NCBI GenBank assembly: GCA_028820845.1
Contig: JAPPII010000114.1
Span: 1-64,000 of the forward strand
DNA length: 64,000 nt
Direction: 5' to 3'
From: Candidatus Poribacteria bacterium
GTDB lineage: Bacteria > Poribacteria > WGA-4E > WGA-3G
The notes under the pieces are model-generated. The model searched no databases, had not been told where the DNA came from, and saw only the letters and a program-made list of their open reading frames with translations. This document shows, in pieces, positions 9,823 to 17,739 of this stretch. Position numbers and translations under genes: made by a program. Position 1 is the first letter of the stretch. Each line of letters starts with the position of its first letter.

Positions 9823-10946
9823 ACACTCGCTTCAAGCATTCGCTCGATTGGTGCGCGGGCTTTGTCGATAACTTCAGGGTTGAGTGTAACCTCATATTCG
9901 CTGAGGTCATCGTTCTGATCAATTGCTTCCAGAATATTCGCAATCTTGCCCAAACTCACCTTTGCCATGTGTGAACATCGGACGGAACAGGCTGTCCAGA
10001 ATTGGACCGCCGGGAACTCTTGTGCCAGATTCGAGGTTAATTCACACTCCGAGGCGACAAAAGCACGTTCCAGCTGATTCGCTGCCACACGCGCCGCAAT
10101 GTCCTTCATAATCTGACTCGTACTGCCGTAAAAATCTGCTTCTTGTAAAACATTCGGACGGCATTCCCAGTGTGCATAGAGTTTGCGGCTGGGGTGTCCT
10201 TTCGGAATTTCAAAGGATTCGCGGATACTTAGAAGGTCGGCAAGTGTGAATCTTTCATGAACTTCACAGACTGCGCCGCGCGCAGTATTATCTTTACCGG
10301 GATAGACAACCTTTTTCTCGTCCTTCAACTCTTCCTCTAAATTCTGGGCGAAAAAGATGTCCGGCACAAAAATTACTGTGTCCCCGGGTAACGTTTTTGC
10401 GATGTGTGCTGCGTTTGCCGATGTACAACAGATATCCGATTCCGCTTTCGCATCGGCGTAACTGTTCACATAGATCATCACTGGTGCACCGGGATAGAGG
10501 TTTTTCAACTCCCTGACATCTTCCGCACCGAAGTTATCGGCGAGTGAGCATCCTGCTGTTTTATCTGCAACTAACACCGTCTTGTCGGGGCTTAAGATTT
10601 TCGCTGTTTCTGCCATAAACGGTACACCGTTGAAGACTAAATAAGGTGCTTCCGTTTTTGCTGCGTACATACTCAAGCCGAGTGAATCGCCCTGTTCCTC
10701 TTTTTCGGACAATCCGAAGACGAGCGGTTCCATATAGTTGTGACCGAGCATCACAACGTCGTGCTTCTGCTTTAATGTGCGTATTCTGTGGATGGTCTTG
10801 GCATGCGCCTCTATATCGAGAAACGTTAAACTCGGATGGTGTCGCTTGTATAACTCTTGCTTAACGTCCTCAACACTGAGGTCGGTTGTACAATCAGGTG
10901 TATCTGTTGCTTGAGGGGTTTCTCCGTTAGAACGCATAACAGTCAT
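9819..10946 (-). CDS. nadA: Quinolinate synthase NadA
   Basis: Condenses iminoaspartate with dihydroxyacetone phosphate to quinolinate in de novo NAD synthesis, using a [4Fe-4S] cluster. Family landmarks are clear: GHNYMEP near the start, FMAETAKILSPDK, AGCSLAD (first cluster Cys), YVNSYADAKAESDICCTSANA split over the substrate pocket, HWECRPNV (second cluster Cys), ASECELT and the C-terminal CSVRCSHM region (third Cys). The reading frame extends to a TTG at 10964. I prefer ATG 10946, preceded by GGAG 12 bases upstream. A second ATG is at 10937. No nadB or nadC is nearby. A promoter-like pair lies upstream at 10988-11017. It converges on the PorV-like gene. Confidence 0.93.
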   Translation of the reverse strand: MTVMRSNGETPQATDTPDCTTDLSVEDVKQELYKRHHPSLTFLDIEAHAKTIHRIRTLKQKHDVVMLGHNYMEPLVFGLSEKEEQGDSLGLSMYAAKTEAPYLVFNGVPFMAETAKILSPDKTVLVADKTAGCSLADNFGAEDVRELKNLYPGAPVMIYVNSYADAKAESDICCTSANAAHIAKTLPGDTVIFVPDIFFAQNLEEELKDEKKVVYPGKDNTARGAVCEVHERFTLADLLSIRESFEIPKGHPSRKLYAHWECRPNVLQEADFYGSTSQIMKDIAARVAANQLERAFVASECELTSNLAQEFPAVQFWTACSVRCSHMAKVSLGKIANILEAIDQNDDLSEYEVTLNPEVIDKARAPIERMLEASV

Positions 10947-10987
10947 CTTTTTATCACGCTCCAAGTCAATTTTTAATCGTTCCTATT

Positions 10988-11017
10988 AAGATACCCCAAA
11001 ACTATTCTTTTTGTCAA
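10988..11017 (-). promoter_or_regulatory. Sigma-70-like promoter for nadA
   Basis: On the minus strand TTGACA (11017-11012) and TATCTT (10993-10988) are separated by 18 bases. It lies about 40 bp upstream of the preferred nadA start. The upstream gene is divergent, so this is the natural place for a promoter. Confidence 0.55.
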
Positions 11018-11072
11018 GGTTAAGACAAAAATGCGAAGTTTATGTCAAATTTTCTCTGAGAAAAAAAAAGAG

Positions 11073-11588
11073 ATGTGCGCTTTCGCCCTTATTTTCTCTC
11101 TAATGTGGGGGTTGACACCGGCTGCGGAGAGTATTTCGGTTAAATTAAGAGGGAAAATTGCGTTGGCTGGGATTCTGTCGGGACTTGCGTATGCAACGCA
11201 TACCCTTATTAAGCGAGACAGGCGGGCAGTGGAGAAACTACGACTCCATCTTGGCCCACCTGAGCGTGTTGTTCAGTTTGAACGCGGATTCGATTTATGG
11301 CGTATTGATTATTACCGGGAACAGTGTTATCTGTTTCAAAACAACCGGTTCATCAAATCTATGCCTTACGCTGACCTGCAATCCGGACATCGAGCGAATA
11401 TTCGTAGTAAGACCTGCACATGCAAGTTCATGCCACCATTTCTTATTGATACGCCCGTTTTAGGGTCCCCCAGGTGGTCGCGGCTTTGCCTTTTGCACTT
11501 ACAGCAAGCCCCTCAACTTGTATCTTCCGGTCTCTATCGTTTGGGAGCCGAACGTTCGCTTGATCTGGGGCTGTCGCTTTCACGTTAG
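11073..11588 (+). CDS. Hypothetical small secreted or anchored protein with BamE-like segment
   Basis: I do not recognise the family. The frame opens at ATG 11031, but ATG 11073 follows an AAAGAG purine run and gives a better signal segment (CAFALIFSLMWGLTPAAES). Residues about 60-105 carry LGPPERVVQFERG...WRIDYY...CYLFQNNRF, a G-x-P-x-x-V...W-x-Y...F-x-x-x-x-F pattern reminiscent of small BamE/SmpA-type domains. The last 48 codons overlap the 3' end of the convergent gene by 146 bp and look like antisense of it. The natural stop was therefore probably lost, or the true C-terminus is shorter. Divergent from nadA. Confidence 0.45.
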   Translation: MCAFALIFSLMWGLTPAAESISVKLRGKIALAGILSGLAYATHTLIKRDRRAVEKLRLHLGPPERVVQFERGFDLWRIDYYREQCYLFQNNRFIKSMPYADLQSGHRANIRSKTCTCKFMPPFLIDTPVLGSPRWSRLCLLHLQQAPQLVSSGLYRLGAERSLDLGLSLSR

Positions 11589-12117
11589 TTGTCACGAAGA
11601 TTGCATCGATCATCGTAGCGTCTTCCCGGACAGCGATCCGTAAAAGCGTCTCACCCTTTTTGTCGAATTCCCACTCTCGATCAAATGTTCCGCCATCTAA
11701 CCAGTGGTTGATACGGTCCCAGTGCCACGCGGCACCTTGACCAACGCCCCACCGAAACTCTGTATTCTGTGTCTGTTGGGCATCTTCGTCTGGATCGGCG
11801 GGTTGCCATGTTACCCAAAAGGAATCACTGTTGCCATCCCATGCGATGACATGCCCCCAGAGAGCATAGTCCCCCGGTTCCGGAATATTAATGATAAAAT
11901 CAGCATGACCTGTGCCACCGCCACCGGCGACCGGTGCGCCTTCCATCCAGATAAATTTCCCATCAGAGGCAAGTTTATCCTCTGCAATAATCATAGGTTC
12001 TACCATCTCATTTGCGAGTTCCGCTTCGAGAGCAATCTCAACCTCTGCGCCAAGTCTTGCTGTTCCATATAAGAATGTTGTTAATATAACCAGCATGAAA
12101 ATTATACTGTGTCTCAT
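11443..12117 (-). CDS. Secreted CBM6-like protein with TTWG-type C-terminal tail
   Basis: 224 residues, ATG with GGAGG 6 bases upstream, signal peptide to about LGAEV. The body (EAELANEMVEPM..., FIWMEGAPVAGGGG, Y-A-L-W-G-H-V-I-A-W-D-G-N-S-D-S-F-W-V) has the layout of a galactose-binding/CBM6-like jelly roll: acidic start, glycine-rich loop, then W-G-x-V-x-A and S-F-W-V strands. The tail KAATTWGTLKRAYQ matches the tails of the next genes upstream. It is a clear paralogue of 12293-12943 (NTEFRWGVGQG and WHWDRINHWLDGGTF are shared). Ligand is unknown; sugar binding at the surface is inferred. Confidence 0.75.
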   Translation of the reverse strand: MRHSIIFMLVILTTFLYGTARLGAEVEIALEAELANEMVEPMIIAEDKLASDGKFIWMEGAPVAGGGGTGHADFIINIPEPGDYALWGHVIAWDGNSDSFWVTWQPADPDEDAQQTQNTEFRWGVGQGAAWHWDRINHWLDGGTFDREWEFDKKGETLLRIAVREDATMIDAIFVTTNVKATAPDQANVRLPNDRDRKIQVEGLAVSAKGKAATTWGTLKRAYQ

Positions 12118-12137
12118 CGCAAACCTCCTTTCTTTGT

Positions 12138-12292
12138 ATAGTAGTCAGCGGTCAGGGCGCGTTGCTACACAACTCTCTCAGCAGTCAGCAGGATGTTGTG
12201 GGTATGACAAACGTTCAATTATTGCCACAAACGAGTTACTGACCGCTGATCGCTGAGAGTGAAGTGGAACGGAACGCCCTGACTGCTATTAC
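12138..12292. repeat. Degenerate palindromic intergenic element, copy D
   Basis: The left arm AGTCAGCGGTCAGGGCG pairs with right-arm words GACCGCTGATCGCTGA and CGCCCTGACTGC. The centre reads TTGTGGGTATGAC...ATTGCCACAAACG, giving the TTGTGG/CCACAA core of the family. Confidence 0.6.
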
Positions 12293-12943
12293 CTATCTTG
12301 CTGCTTTGAGTTTACCCCAGGTTGTAGTGAGTTTATCTTGCGGTTCAACCGGGACTAAGGAATCTGATGGAATCGGGTCGCGGGGACCTGCTTCCGCTTC
12401 ATCTTCAGAAAGATTGTCGGTGATGAAAATTACATCCAACATTGTCGCATCTTCCCGAACTGCGATACGGAGTGTTGTTTCGCCTGCCTCCAATTCCCAT
12501 TCCCGTTCAAATGTTCCGCCGTCTAACCAGTGGTTAATACGGTCCCAGTGCCATTCTTCACCTTGGCCAACACCCCAGCGGAACTCAGTGTTTTGAGTCT
12601 CTTGAGCGTTTTCGTCTGGATCGGCGGGTTGCCACGTGACCCAGAAGGAATCACTGTTACCGTCCCATGCGATGACCTTGCCCCAGAGTGCGTAAGTGCC
12701 GGCTTCTGGGATAGGCAGGATGTATTCTGCCCAACCTTCACCACCGCCACCAGCCAATGGAGGTCCTTCCATCCATATAAACTGGCCCCCTGAAGCATCG
12801 GCATCGTCGTCGATTATCATTGGTGCTTCGATGGCATCCGCCATTTCTGCCTCAATTGCCCGCTCATAGCCGTAACTGATACCGCTTGTTAGCAGTAATC
12901 CGAATATGAAGAGCATACCTAATACTAAAGTTGTGAAACGCAT
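12293..12943 (-). CDS. Secreted CBM6-like protein, paralogue of the downstream gene
   Basis: 216 residues, ATG preceded by AAAGGAG, signal peptide to about ISYGYE. Same domain as 11443-12117: E-A-E-M-A-D-A-I-E-A-P-M start, GGGGEGWAEYILPIP, then A-L-W-G-K-V-I-A-W-D-G-N-S-D-S-F-W-V and LRIAVREDATMLDVIF. It ends VEPQDKLTTTWGKLKAAR, the best example of the shared tail. The two genes form a tandem paralogous pair separated by a palindromic element, which suggests separate promoters rather than one operon. Carbohydrate binding is an inference from the fold. Confidence 0.75.
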   Translation of the reverse strand: MRFTTLVLGMLFIFGLLLTSGISYGYERAIEAEMADAIEAPMIIDDDADASGGQFIWMEGPPLAGGGGEGWAEYILPIPEAGTYALWGKVIAWDGNSDSFWVTWQPADPDENAQETQNTEFRWGVGQGEEWHWDRINHWLDGGTFEREWELEAGETTLRIAVREDATMLDVIFITDNLSEDEAEAGPRDPIPSDSLVPVEPQDKLTTTWGKLKAAR

Positions 12944-12962
12944 AAAACGTATCTCCTTTTAT

Positions 12963-13115
12963 TGTAGCACTCAGCCATCAGAGCGCTGCGCTTTCAGCAA
13001 TCAGTAAGGCGTTGTGGTGTTTACAGAAATTTCTACTAATACCGATAACGATCTCTAACTGACTACTGACCACTGACAGTGAGCGTAGCGAACGCCCTGA
13101 TGACTGACAGCCATT
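12963..13115. repeat. Degenerate palindromic intergenic element, copy E
   Basis: Left arm ACTCAGCCATCAG and CTTTCAGCAATCAG; right arm CTGACTACTGACCACTGACAG and CCCTGATGACTGACAGC. The centre contains TTGTGGTGTTTACAGAAATT, which matches TTGTAGTGTTTACAGAATT in copy J. Confidence 0.6.
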
Positions 13116-13118
13116 TTG

Positions 13119-14078
13119 TTATGGGGTTCGGATTTTGCCCCATTGTTGAATTTGTAATCCTGAAGGTTCTATTGATAGTGCATCTGGACCGCTATACCAT
13201 TTCGGTTGTGTTGCCCATGCACCGTTGTTAATTAATTCACGGCGTTCGCTACCATCAGCACGTATGAGATGGATAACCCACCTGCCGTCTTTTTCAAATT
13301 GAAAAGCGATAGTATCTCCATCAGGTGCATAAGCAGGAACGGCTTCATCTGTGGGTGTATCGGTCAAAGCTTCCTTATTTTCACCGTTCACTGCGTCCAT
13401 AATATACAAGTCAAAATCGGCGAGTTCTGCCTCTTGGTGCATGGCGGCGTATACAATCCGTGTGCCGTCAGGTGCCCAAGCCGGATAAGTGTCCATCAAC
13501 GGTTGATCCGTCAACCGCCGTTCAACTCCGGTATGGACATCAACGACGTATATATCCCAATTGAATTCCCGCTTTGAGTGGAAAGCGAGACTGTTTCCAT
13601 CGGGTGCCCACGCTGGAATCTCATCTTCAAAGGCATTTTGCGTAAGTTGGATGACCTCATCGTTATGAAGATCAAGCAAGTAGATGTCGAAATGCCCGCC
13701 GCGATTTGATGTGAAAGCGAGGCGTTTACCGTCGGGTGCCCACGCTGGTGCTTTATCCGTCCCGGGGTGATGTGTTAATCGGTGCTGGTCGTTGCCATCA
13801 GCCTGCATCACGTAAATCTCATGATTTCCGTCTCGCCGTGAAAAAAATGCGATCTGCGTGCCGTCAGGTGCCCACGTTGGATAGTAGTCCGCCGCAGGGT
13901 TGCGTGTAAGATTCACAGGCTGCTTCCCGGCGGTGTCTGTCAGATAGATTTCCCAGTCACCGCTCACATCCGAGGCGAAAGCGATCGTTAGGGGCGGTTG
14001 TGGTTGGCACAAAGCACTATCGATTAAAAGTACAAACGTGAAAAAAAGACTACTCTGACATACTAACAAAATTCGCAT
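13119..14078 (-). CDS. Secreted TolB-like PD40 beta-propeller protein
   Basis: 319 residues with a signal peptide ending near SALCQ. Six repeats of the form W-A-P-D-G-x-x-[IL]-A-F-x-S-x-R-x-x-x-x-x-I-Y are visible (WAPDGTQIAFFSRRDG, WAPDGKRLAFTSNRGG and so on). This is the PD40/TolB propeller signature. Compared with TolB (about 430 aa) the N-terminal alpha/beta domain is missing, and no tol-pal genes are near, so it is not TolB itself. The C-terminus IEPSGLQIQQWGKIRTP fits the tail found in four neighbours. No clear ribosome binding site precedes ATG. A binding or scaffold function is inferred. Confidence 0.8.
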   Translation of the reverse strand: MRILLVCQSSLFFTFVLLIDSALCQPQPPLTIAFASDVSGDWEIYLTDTAGKQPVNLTRNPAADYYPTWAPDGTQIAFFSRRDGNHEIYVMQADGNDQHRLTHHPGTDKAPAWAPDGKRLAFTSNRGGHFDIYLLDLHNDEVIQLTQNAFEDEIPAWAPDGNSLAFHSKREFNWDIYVVDVHTGVERRLTDQPLMDTYPAWAPDGTRIVYAAMHQEAELADFDLYIMDAVNGENKEALTDTPTDEAVPAYAPDGDTIAFQFEKDGRWVIHLIRADGSERRELINNGAWATQPKWYSGPDALSIEPSGLQIQQWGKIRTP

Positions 14079-14089
14079 TTTTTGTCTAT

Positions 14090-14175
14090 GTTTTTTATGA
14101 GGGTTCTGGGTTTTGGGTTTTGGGTTAAAGAGACCTCTCTTGACTCACTACCCACTACCCACGACTCACCACCCA
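14090..14175. repeat. Low-complexity tract (GGGTTTTGGGT and CTACCCAC words)
   Basis: A G/T-rich run of GGGTT words (14100-14127) is followed by a C/A-rich run of CACTACCCAC words (14146-14173). The two halves are roughly complementary and could fold back. It lies between divergent-looking gene ends without coding potential. Confidence 0.4.
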
Positions 14176-14177
14176 CT

Positions 14178-15197
14178 TCAGAATTTCCCGTCGCGTACCT
14201 CAAAATGGGTCGGTTTGTGAAGCGTTGTGCCGCCTATCCTGACCCATTCTGCTACCCATTCAACCATCTGCCCTAAGGAGACACAAGGGTATCCAAACAG
14301 TTGATGACACCGAGAGGCGTTGCTCAACAGGGCAGTTTCTGCCTCTTCACCGTCAAAACGCAGCGATTTGCTAAAGAGTGTTCCGAAACATGACGCAAGG
14401 TATCGGACAGAAACAGTCTCTGGACCCGTCACATTGAGAATCAACGGTGGGCTTTGACAGTGCGCAAAAGCCCGTAAGGCGACCGCATTCGCATCGCCTT
14501 GCCAGATTACGTTCACATTTCCCATTTCCAAGGAGATTGGCTCTTCAGCATAAACTTTTTCAGCGATATCCAACAGTATACCATAGCGGAGGTCTATGGC
14601 GTAGTTCAGTCGCAAAATTGCCATCGGCGTACCGAATTGCGATGAGAAGTAGGTGCATATCCGCTCACGGCTCAGGCACGATTGCGCGTATTCACCAATC
14701 GGAGCAATAGGTGAATTCTCAGTGGCACCGCCGTAAGAGACCGGGGTCAGCGGATAGACGTTCCCTGTTGAGAAAATGACCAACCGGGAGTTGCGAAACT
14801 TATCCGCTACACGTCCCGGCATATAGCCGTTCATCGCCCACGTCAGACTTTCATTGCCTATAGAGCCGAATTTCCTACCTGCCATTAGAATCACATTTTC
14901 GATGTTAGGTAGGTTTTGCAGACTGTTTTCTGAGAGTAAATCGGCGGCAATCGTTTCAATACCCGCTGCTTGTAAGTTTTCTTGTACGCCGGATGTCGAA
15001 AAACGGGAGACCCCAATCACTCTTTTGGTGATACCTGCAGCGTCGATGGCGCGTTTCGCCTGTTTCGCGAGTGTCGGTCCCATCTTGCCCCCGACACCGA
15101 GGATGAGGATATCCCCTTCCAGCGCAGCGAGTGCCGCGATTACTTCATCTGTCGGCTTGGATAAATATGATTCTAATTGGGATTCTGTTTTTATCAA
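14178..15197 (-). CDS. NAD(P)-binding epimerase/dehydratase-like protein (atypical SDR)
   Basis: 339 residues. A Rossmann glycine motif GVGGKMG sits at residues 34-40 after a 30-residue N-terminal helix region. The rest follows the extended SDR layout: a VSRF strand, D/E-rich loop, NVILMAG, FSTGNVY (Ser/Thr of the active site region) and a nucleotide-sugar-type C-terminal half. The catalytic YxxxK motif appears as Y170-A-Q-S-C174, so the usual Lys is replaced by Cys and normal dehydrogenase chemistry is doubtful. The only possible start is TTG at 15197, because an in-frame TAA lies just upstream; no ribosome binding site is seen on this strand. Substrate unknown. Confidence 0.75.
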   Translation of the reverse strand: MIKTESQLESYLSKPTDEVIAALAALEGDILILGVGGKMGPTLAKQAKRAIDAAGITKRVIGVSRFSTSGVQENLQAAGIETIAADLLSENSLQNLPNIENVILMAGRKFGSIGNESLTWAMNGYMPGRVADKFRNSRLVIFSTGNVYPLTPVSYGGATENSPIAPIGEYAQSCLSRERICTYFSSQFGTPMAILRLNYAIDLRYGILLDIAEKVYAEEPISLEMGNVNVIWQGDANAVALRAFAHCQSPPLILNVTGPETVSVRYLASCFGTLFSKSLRFDGEEAETALLSNASRCHQLFGYPCVSLGQMVEWVAEWVRIGGTTLHKPTHFEVRDGKF

Positions 15198-15263
15198 AGG
15201 AGGTTAAAAAGTTAGCGACGATTAGGAATCCTATATCGCCTTTCTCTTAAGTCGATATGTTTA

Positions 15264-15289
15264 AGGGACAGGCACTGAGACCTGTCCCT
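15264..15289. terminator. Strong hairpin between minus-strand genes
   Basis: AGGGACAGG (15264-15272) and CCTGTCCCT (15281-15289) form a perfect 9-bp stem with an 8-base loop. It lies just past the stop of the LamG gene at 15302. No U-run follows on either strand, so it may be a repeat-type hairpin or mRNA stabiliser rather than an intrinsic terminator. Confidence 0.4.
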
Positions 15290-15301
15290 ACCGTCTTTTG
15301 A

Positions 15302-16081
15302 TTAATACTCAGACTTGATGTTTGCCCATGTGGTGCTCAATTTGTCCTTAGGATCAACGGAAAATAAAACACCTTTGTTCATATCAGCGTTAATTTCGTC
15401 CTCGCTCAAGGCACGTGTATAAAAAGCAAACTCATCAATAAATCCGTTGAGGTATTGAATATCTGCCTCATTGTCCTTGCAGAGAACAATAGCACCCGTC
15501 GGTGCGGCAAAGATTGTGAACTTACCACTCCAATCATCTTCACCCACCACTTTGCCGTTGAGATAAGACTTCTGAACTTTGCCGTCATACGTGCCAGCAA
15601 TATGCACCCACTTCTTAGTTGGTAGAACCGGAATCGGTGTCCGGTGTTCTGTGTTTTTAGTGTCGTAGATGTAGAACACCATATCCGCGGCCCCTTCGAT
15701 GAAGGTTTCCGCGGGCCACGCTCCTGCAGCATTCAGTGATTCCCAGATTTGCTGTGTGTCACCGGTAGGTGCCTTAATCATTACCCAATGCTCCACGGTC
15801 ATCTCTGTGAGTTCAACGTCGGTGAGGCCGGGTACCTCTGGTGGTGATTTAATAGCGCTTTGCTCACACTCCATCGCACCGCCAATTTTGCCCTCCTTGC
15901 TCCAGTCTGCGCCATCGACTTCGGCATCAAACCCGTTCCCGGTGTCGTCTACAACCTCTTTGTCATCATCTTCGTCGAAGGAGTAGTAGATTAGTAGGTC
16001 AGGATCGTTCCGAATCGCTTCAACGTTCGCTGAAAACGCGAGGACAGCACAGAAAGCCAGCCAGAATAGTAACCTTTTCAT
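15302..16081 (-). CDS. Secreted LamG/concanavalin-like protein with TTWA-type tail
   Basis: 259 residues, ATG with GGAG 8-11 bases upstream, signal peptide to about SANVEA. The opening LLIYYSFDEDD...DDTGNGFDAEV is the standard start of a LamG_3/ConA-like lectin domain. It is followed by E-H-W-V, K-W-V-H-I-A-G-T-Y-D-G and G-F-I-D-E-F-A-F-Y-T-R-A-L-S-E-D-E-I, the usual last strand of that domain. The tail reads VDPKDKLSTTWANIKSEY. Such domains bind glycans or act as spacers on extracellular proteins; no catalytic domain is attached. It forms a tandem pair with the LamG gene at 16157. Confidence 0.85.
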   Translation of the reverse strand: MKRLLFWLAFCAVLAFSANVEAIRNDPDLLIYYSFDEDDDKEVVDDTGNGFDAEVDGADWSKEGKIGGAMECEQSAIKSPPEVPGLTDVELTEMTVEHWVMIKAPTGDTQQIWESLNAAGAWPAETFIEGAADMVFYIYDTKNTEHRTPIPVLPTKKWVHIAGTYDGKVQKSYLNGKVVGEDDWSGKFTIFAAPTGAIVLCKDNEADIQYLNGFIDEFAFYTRALSEDEINADMNKGVLFSVDPKDKLSTTWANIKSEY

Positions 16082-16156
16082 CGTGATTCTCCTTTTTTAA
16101 TGGTTGTTGGTTATCAGTTGTCAGTTGACGGTTACCAGTAGTAAGTCGAAGCCGAG

Positions 16157-16936
16157 CTATCTGTTCGACTTAATGTTCGCCCAAGACGTAGTGAGTTTCC
16201 CTTTCGGTTCTATAGGTGTTAGGAACGACGTAGCATCTTGGTCCATGCTCGCTTGGATCTCGTCAGCCGAGAGGGCACGCTCCCAAAGTCTAACCTCGTC
16301 AACGCTCCCTGTCCATGCTTCACCGCCCCAGGTGCCGATAGTCACCGCACTCGTGTTTTGAGCAGGCGCGACCGGGTTGCCGGATTCTTCGGAATACGTC
16401 ACCTCGCCGTCCACATAGATCTCCACTAAGCCGTTGTTGTCGTCTGTATGAGTATAAGCGAGATAGTACCATCTGCCTAACTCTAATTCTGTTTCGTTAT
16501 CGTTAATATCTTTGAATCCACCATTTGCACCGTTTGTCCAAACTTTGATACCGTTTCCTGGATTCATACCGAACCCGAAACCGATATGCCGAGTTGCCCC
16601 GCTCTGCCGGGTACCGAAGATAATAGCGTGTGCGTTTGGCAGTCTGTCGAGTTGCACCCATGCTGCCTGTGTCATCGCGCCTTCGAGATGGAAAGCAGCG
16701 TCGTCTTCAATAAGGACGTGATCTGCAGCCGCCCCAAATTGAAGGGCTTTGCCGAATTGTCTGTCAATCCATGTTGCGCCGCCCATCACTTCGCCTTCAA
16801 ATCCGTTTGGTGAGAAGTCTTGTGTCACGGACCCCGAGCCTTCATCAAGCGACAGAACAAGCCCGTCCATTAAATCAGCGTGCGCGAATGCCGTCGTTAT
16901 GAGTAGACAGAATGTGATTACTGAAAAAATTTTCAT
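16157..16936 (-). CDS. Secreted LamG/concanavalin-like protein, second copy
   Basis: 259 residues, ATG with GGAG 6-9 bases upstream, signal peptide to about AFAHA. The LamG landmarks are LSLDEGSGSVTQDFSPNGFEG, M-T-Q-A-A-W-V-Q-L, W-Y-Y-L-A-Y-T-H-T-D-D and G-S-V-D-E-V-R-L-W-E-R-A-L-S-A-D-E-I. It ends IEPKGKLTTSWANIKSNR, the same tail as the neighbouring secreted proteins. Sequence identity to the 15302 protein is modest, so the pair is an older duplication or independent recruitment. Extracellular binding role inferred. Confidence 0.85.
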   Translation of the reverse strand: MKIFSVITFCLLITTAFAHADLMDGLVLSLDEGSGSVTQDFSPNGFEGEVMGGATWIDRQFGKALQFGAAADHVLIEDDAAFHLEGAMTQAAWVQLDRLPNAHAIIFGTRQSGATRHIGFGFGMNPGNGIKVWTNGANGGFKDINDNETELELGRWYYLAYTHTDDNNGLVEIYVDGEVTYSEESGNPVAPAQNTSAVTIGTWGGEAWTGSVDEVRLWERALSADEIQASMDQDATSFLTPIEPKGKLTTSWANIKSNR

Positions 16937-16978
16937 GGAGTCTCCTTAGTTACCTTAAATACCTTTAAAATAGGACTT

Positions 16979-17100
16979 ACGCAAAGCGCAATTATGAAGA
17001 TTAATTTATTAATTCAGTAATTTTCAACGTGCGATAAATCGCACTACTACGAACCGGTCCGTTTGTAGTAGGGCAATTTATTGCCCGTCAATTACCGAAT
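16979..17100 (-). repeat. MITE-like element, GTAGTA family, copy R1
   Basis: Read on the minus strand this matches copy R5 (35375-35490) closely over about 100 bp. It contains ATTGACGGGCAATAAATTGC (17086-17071 is the palindrome GGGCAATTTATTGCCC), then inverted TACTAC...GTAGTA arms, a second palindrome GTGCGATAAATCGCAC (17029-17044), and ends near ATTACTGAATTAATAAATTA. The ends ATTCGGTAATT/AATTACTGAAT are inverted repeats. Confidence 0.75.
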
Positions 17101-17353
17101 CATTTTCTGAAACTTCATCATTGCGCTACTATGAACCGCGCGTGTTCCAAAAAACACGGATATTTTCAAGAAGTCGTGTTTGTGGTAAGATTTTAACAAA
17201 TTTTGGTTTTTGTATCAACGCTAAAATGAGATTTTGAATTGTAGCATGGTTTCCTGTTAGGCTGTGCCCCGCGTCGGCGAAAAAAACTTGTCACCCATCG
17301 AAACAAATTGACGTTACTTATGGTAAGGTTTAGAATTAATTGGATACTTTGCA

Positions 17354-17376
17354 TTGGCGAGGTTAGGAAACCTCGC
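17354..17376. repeat. Hairpin GGCGAGGTT/AACCTCGCC
   Basis: A perfect 9-bp inverted repeat with a very short loop in gene-free DNA. No U-run follows, so it looks like a small dispersed palindrome rather than a terminator. Confidence 0.45.
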
Positions 17377-17442
17377 CAGCAATGGTAAAGCACTTTGTGT
17401 CTATCTATTTTTGTTTCCACCATAAACCATATCAAAAAAATC

Positions 17443-17522
17443 TTGACAATTTTATGCTAAATGATGTATAATACACTTAATTTCAAGATTTTCTTGCATT
17501 TAATAGCTGTATCGTGTATAAT
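17443..17522 (+). promoter_or_regulatory. Promoter pair P1/P2
   Basis: P1: TTGACA 17443-17448, 18-base spacer, TATAAT 17467-17472. P2: TTGCAT 17494-17499, 17-base spacer, TATAAT 17517-17522, followed by GTAACCG. P1 resembles P3 and P2 resembles P4 in their flanks, so the two pairs are copies of one module. Confidence 0.65.
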
Positions 17523-17599
17523 TTTAACGTAACCGCAGCGGTTTTCGGTTTTGTGATAGCAGAGCAGTTGACTGGAATTGCGGTGCATTCAAAGAAAAC

Positions 17600-17733
17600 T
17601 TGACAATTTTAGTTACATCCTGCATAATGTGCATGAGAACCTAAGAAGATACTTGGCAAGTTAATCGTAAATGGTCCATCATGTTCATGAGTGCTGAAAA
17701 TTACTTGCATTTAAAATGTGTATTATGTATAAT
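17600..17733 (+). promoter_or_regulatory. Promoter pair P3/P4
   Basis: P3: TTGACA 17600-17605, 17-base spacer, CATAAT 17623-17628. P4: TTGCAT 17705-17710, 17-base spacer, TATAAT 17728-17733. P4 is followed by a small hairpin, GGTAAC...GTTACC (17738-17757). P4 is the promoter nearest to the gene at 18028 and would give a leader of nearly 290 nt. Confidence 0.65.
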
Positions 17734-17739
17734 TTAGGG

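Noticed and set aside
11443-11588. Treating the last 48 codons of the 11073-11588 protein as a real domain
   Set aside because: They are antisense to the conserved 3' end of the convergent CBM-like gene and show no family resemblance.
13119-14078. TolB of a Tol-Pal system
   Set aside because: The N-terminal TolB domain is missing and no tolQRA or pal gene is nearby; only the propeller is shared.
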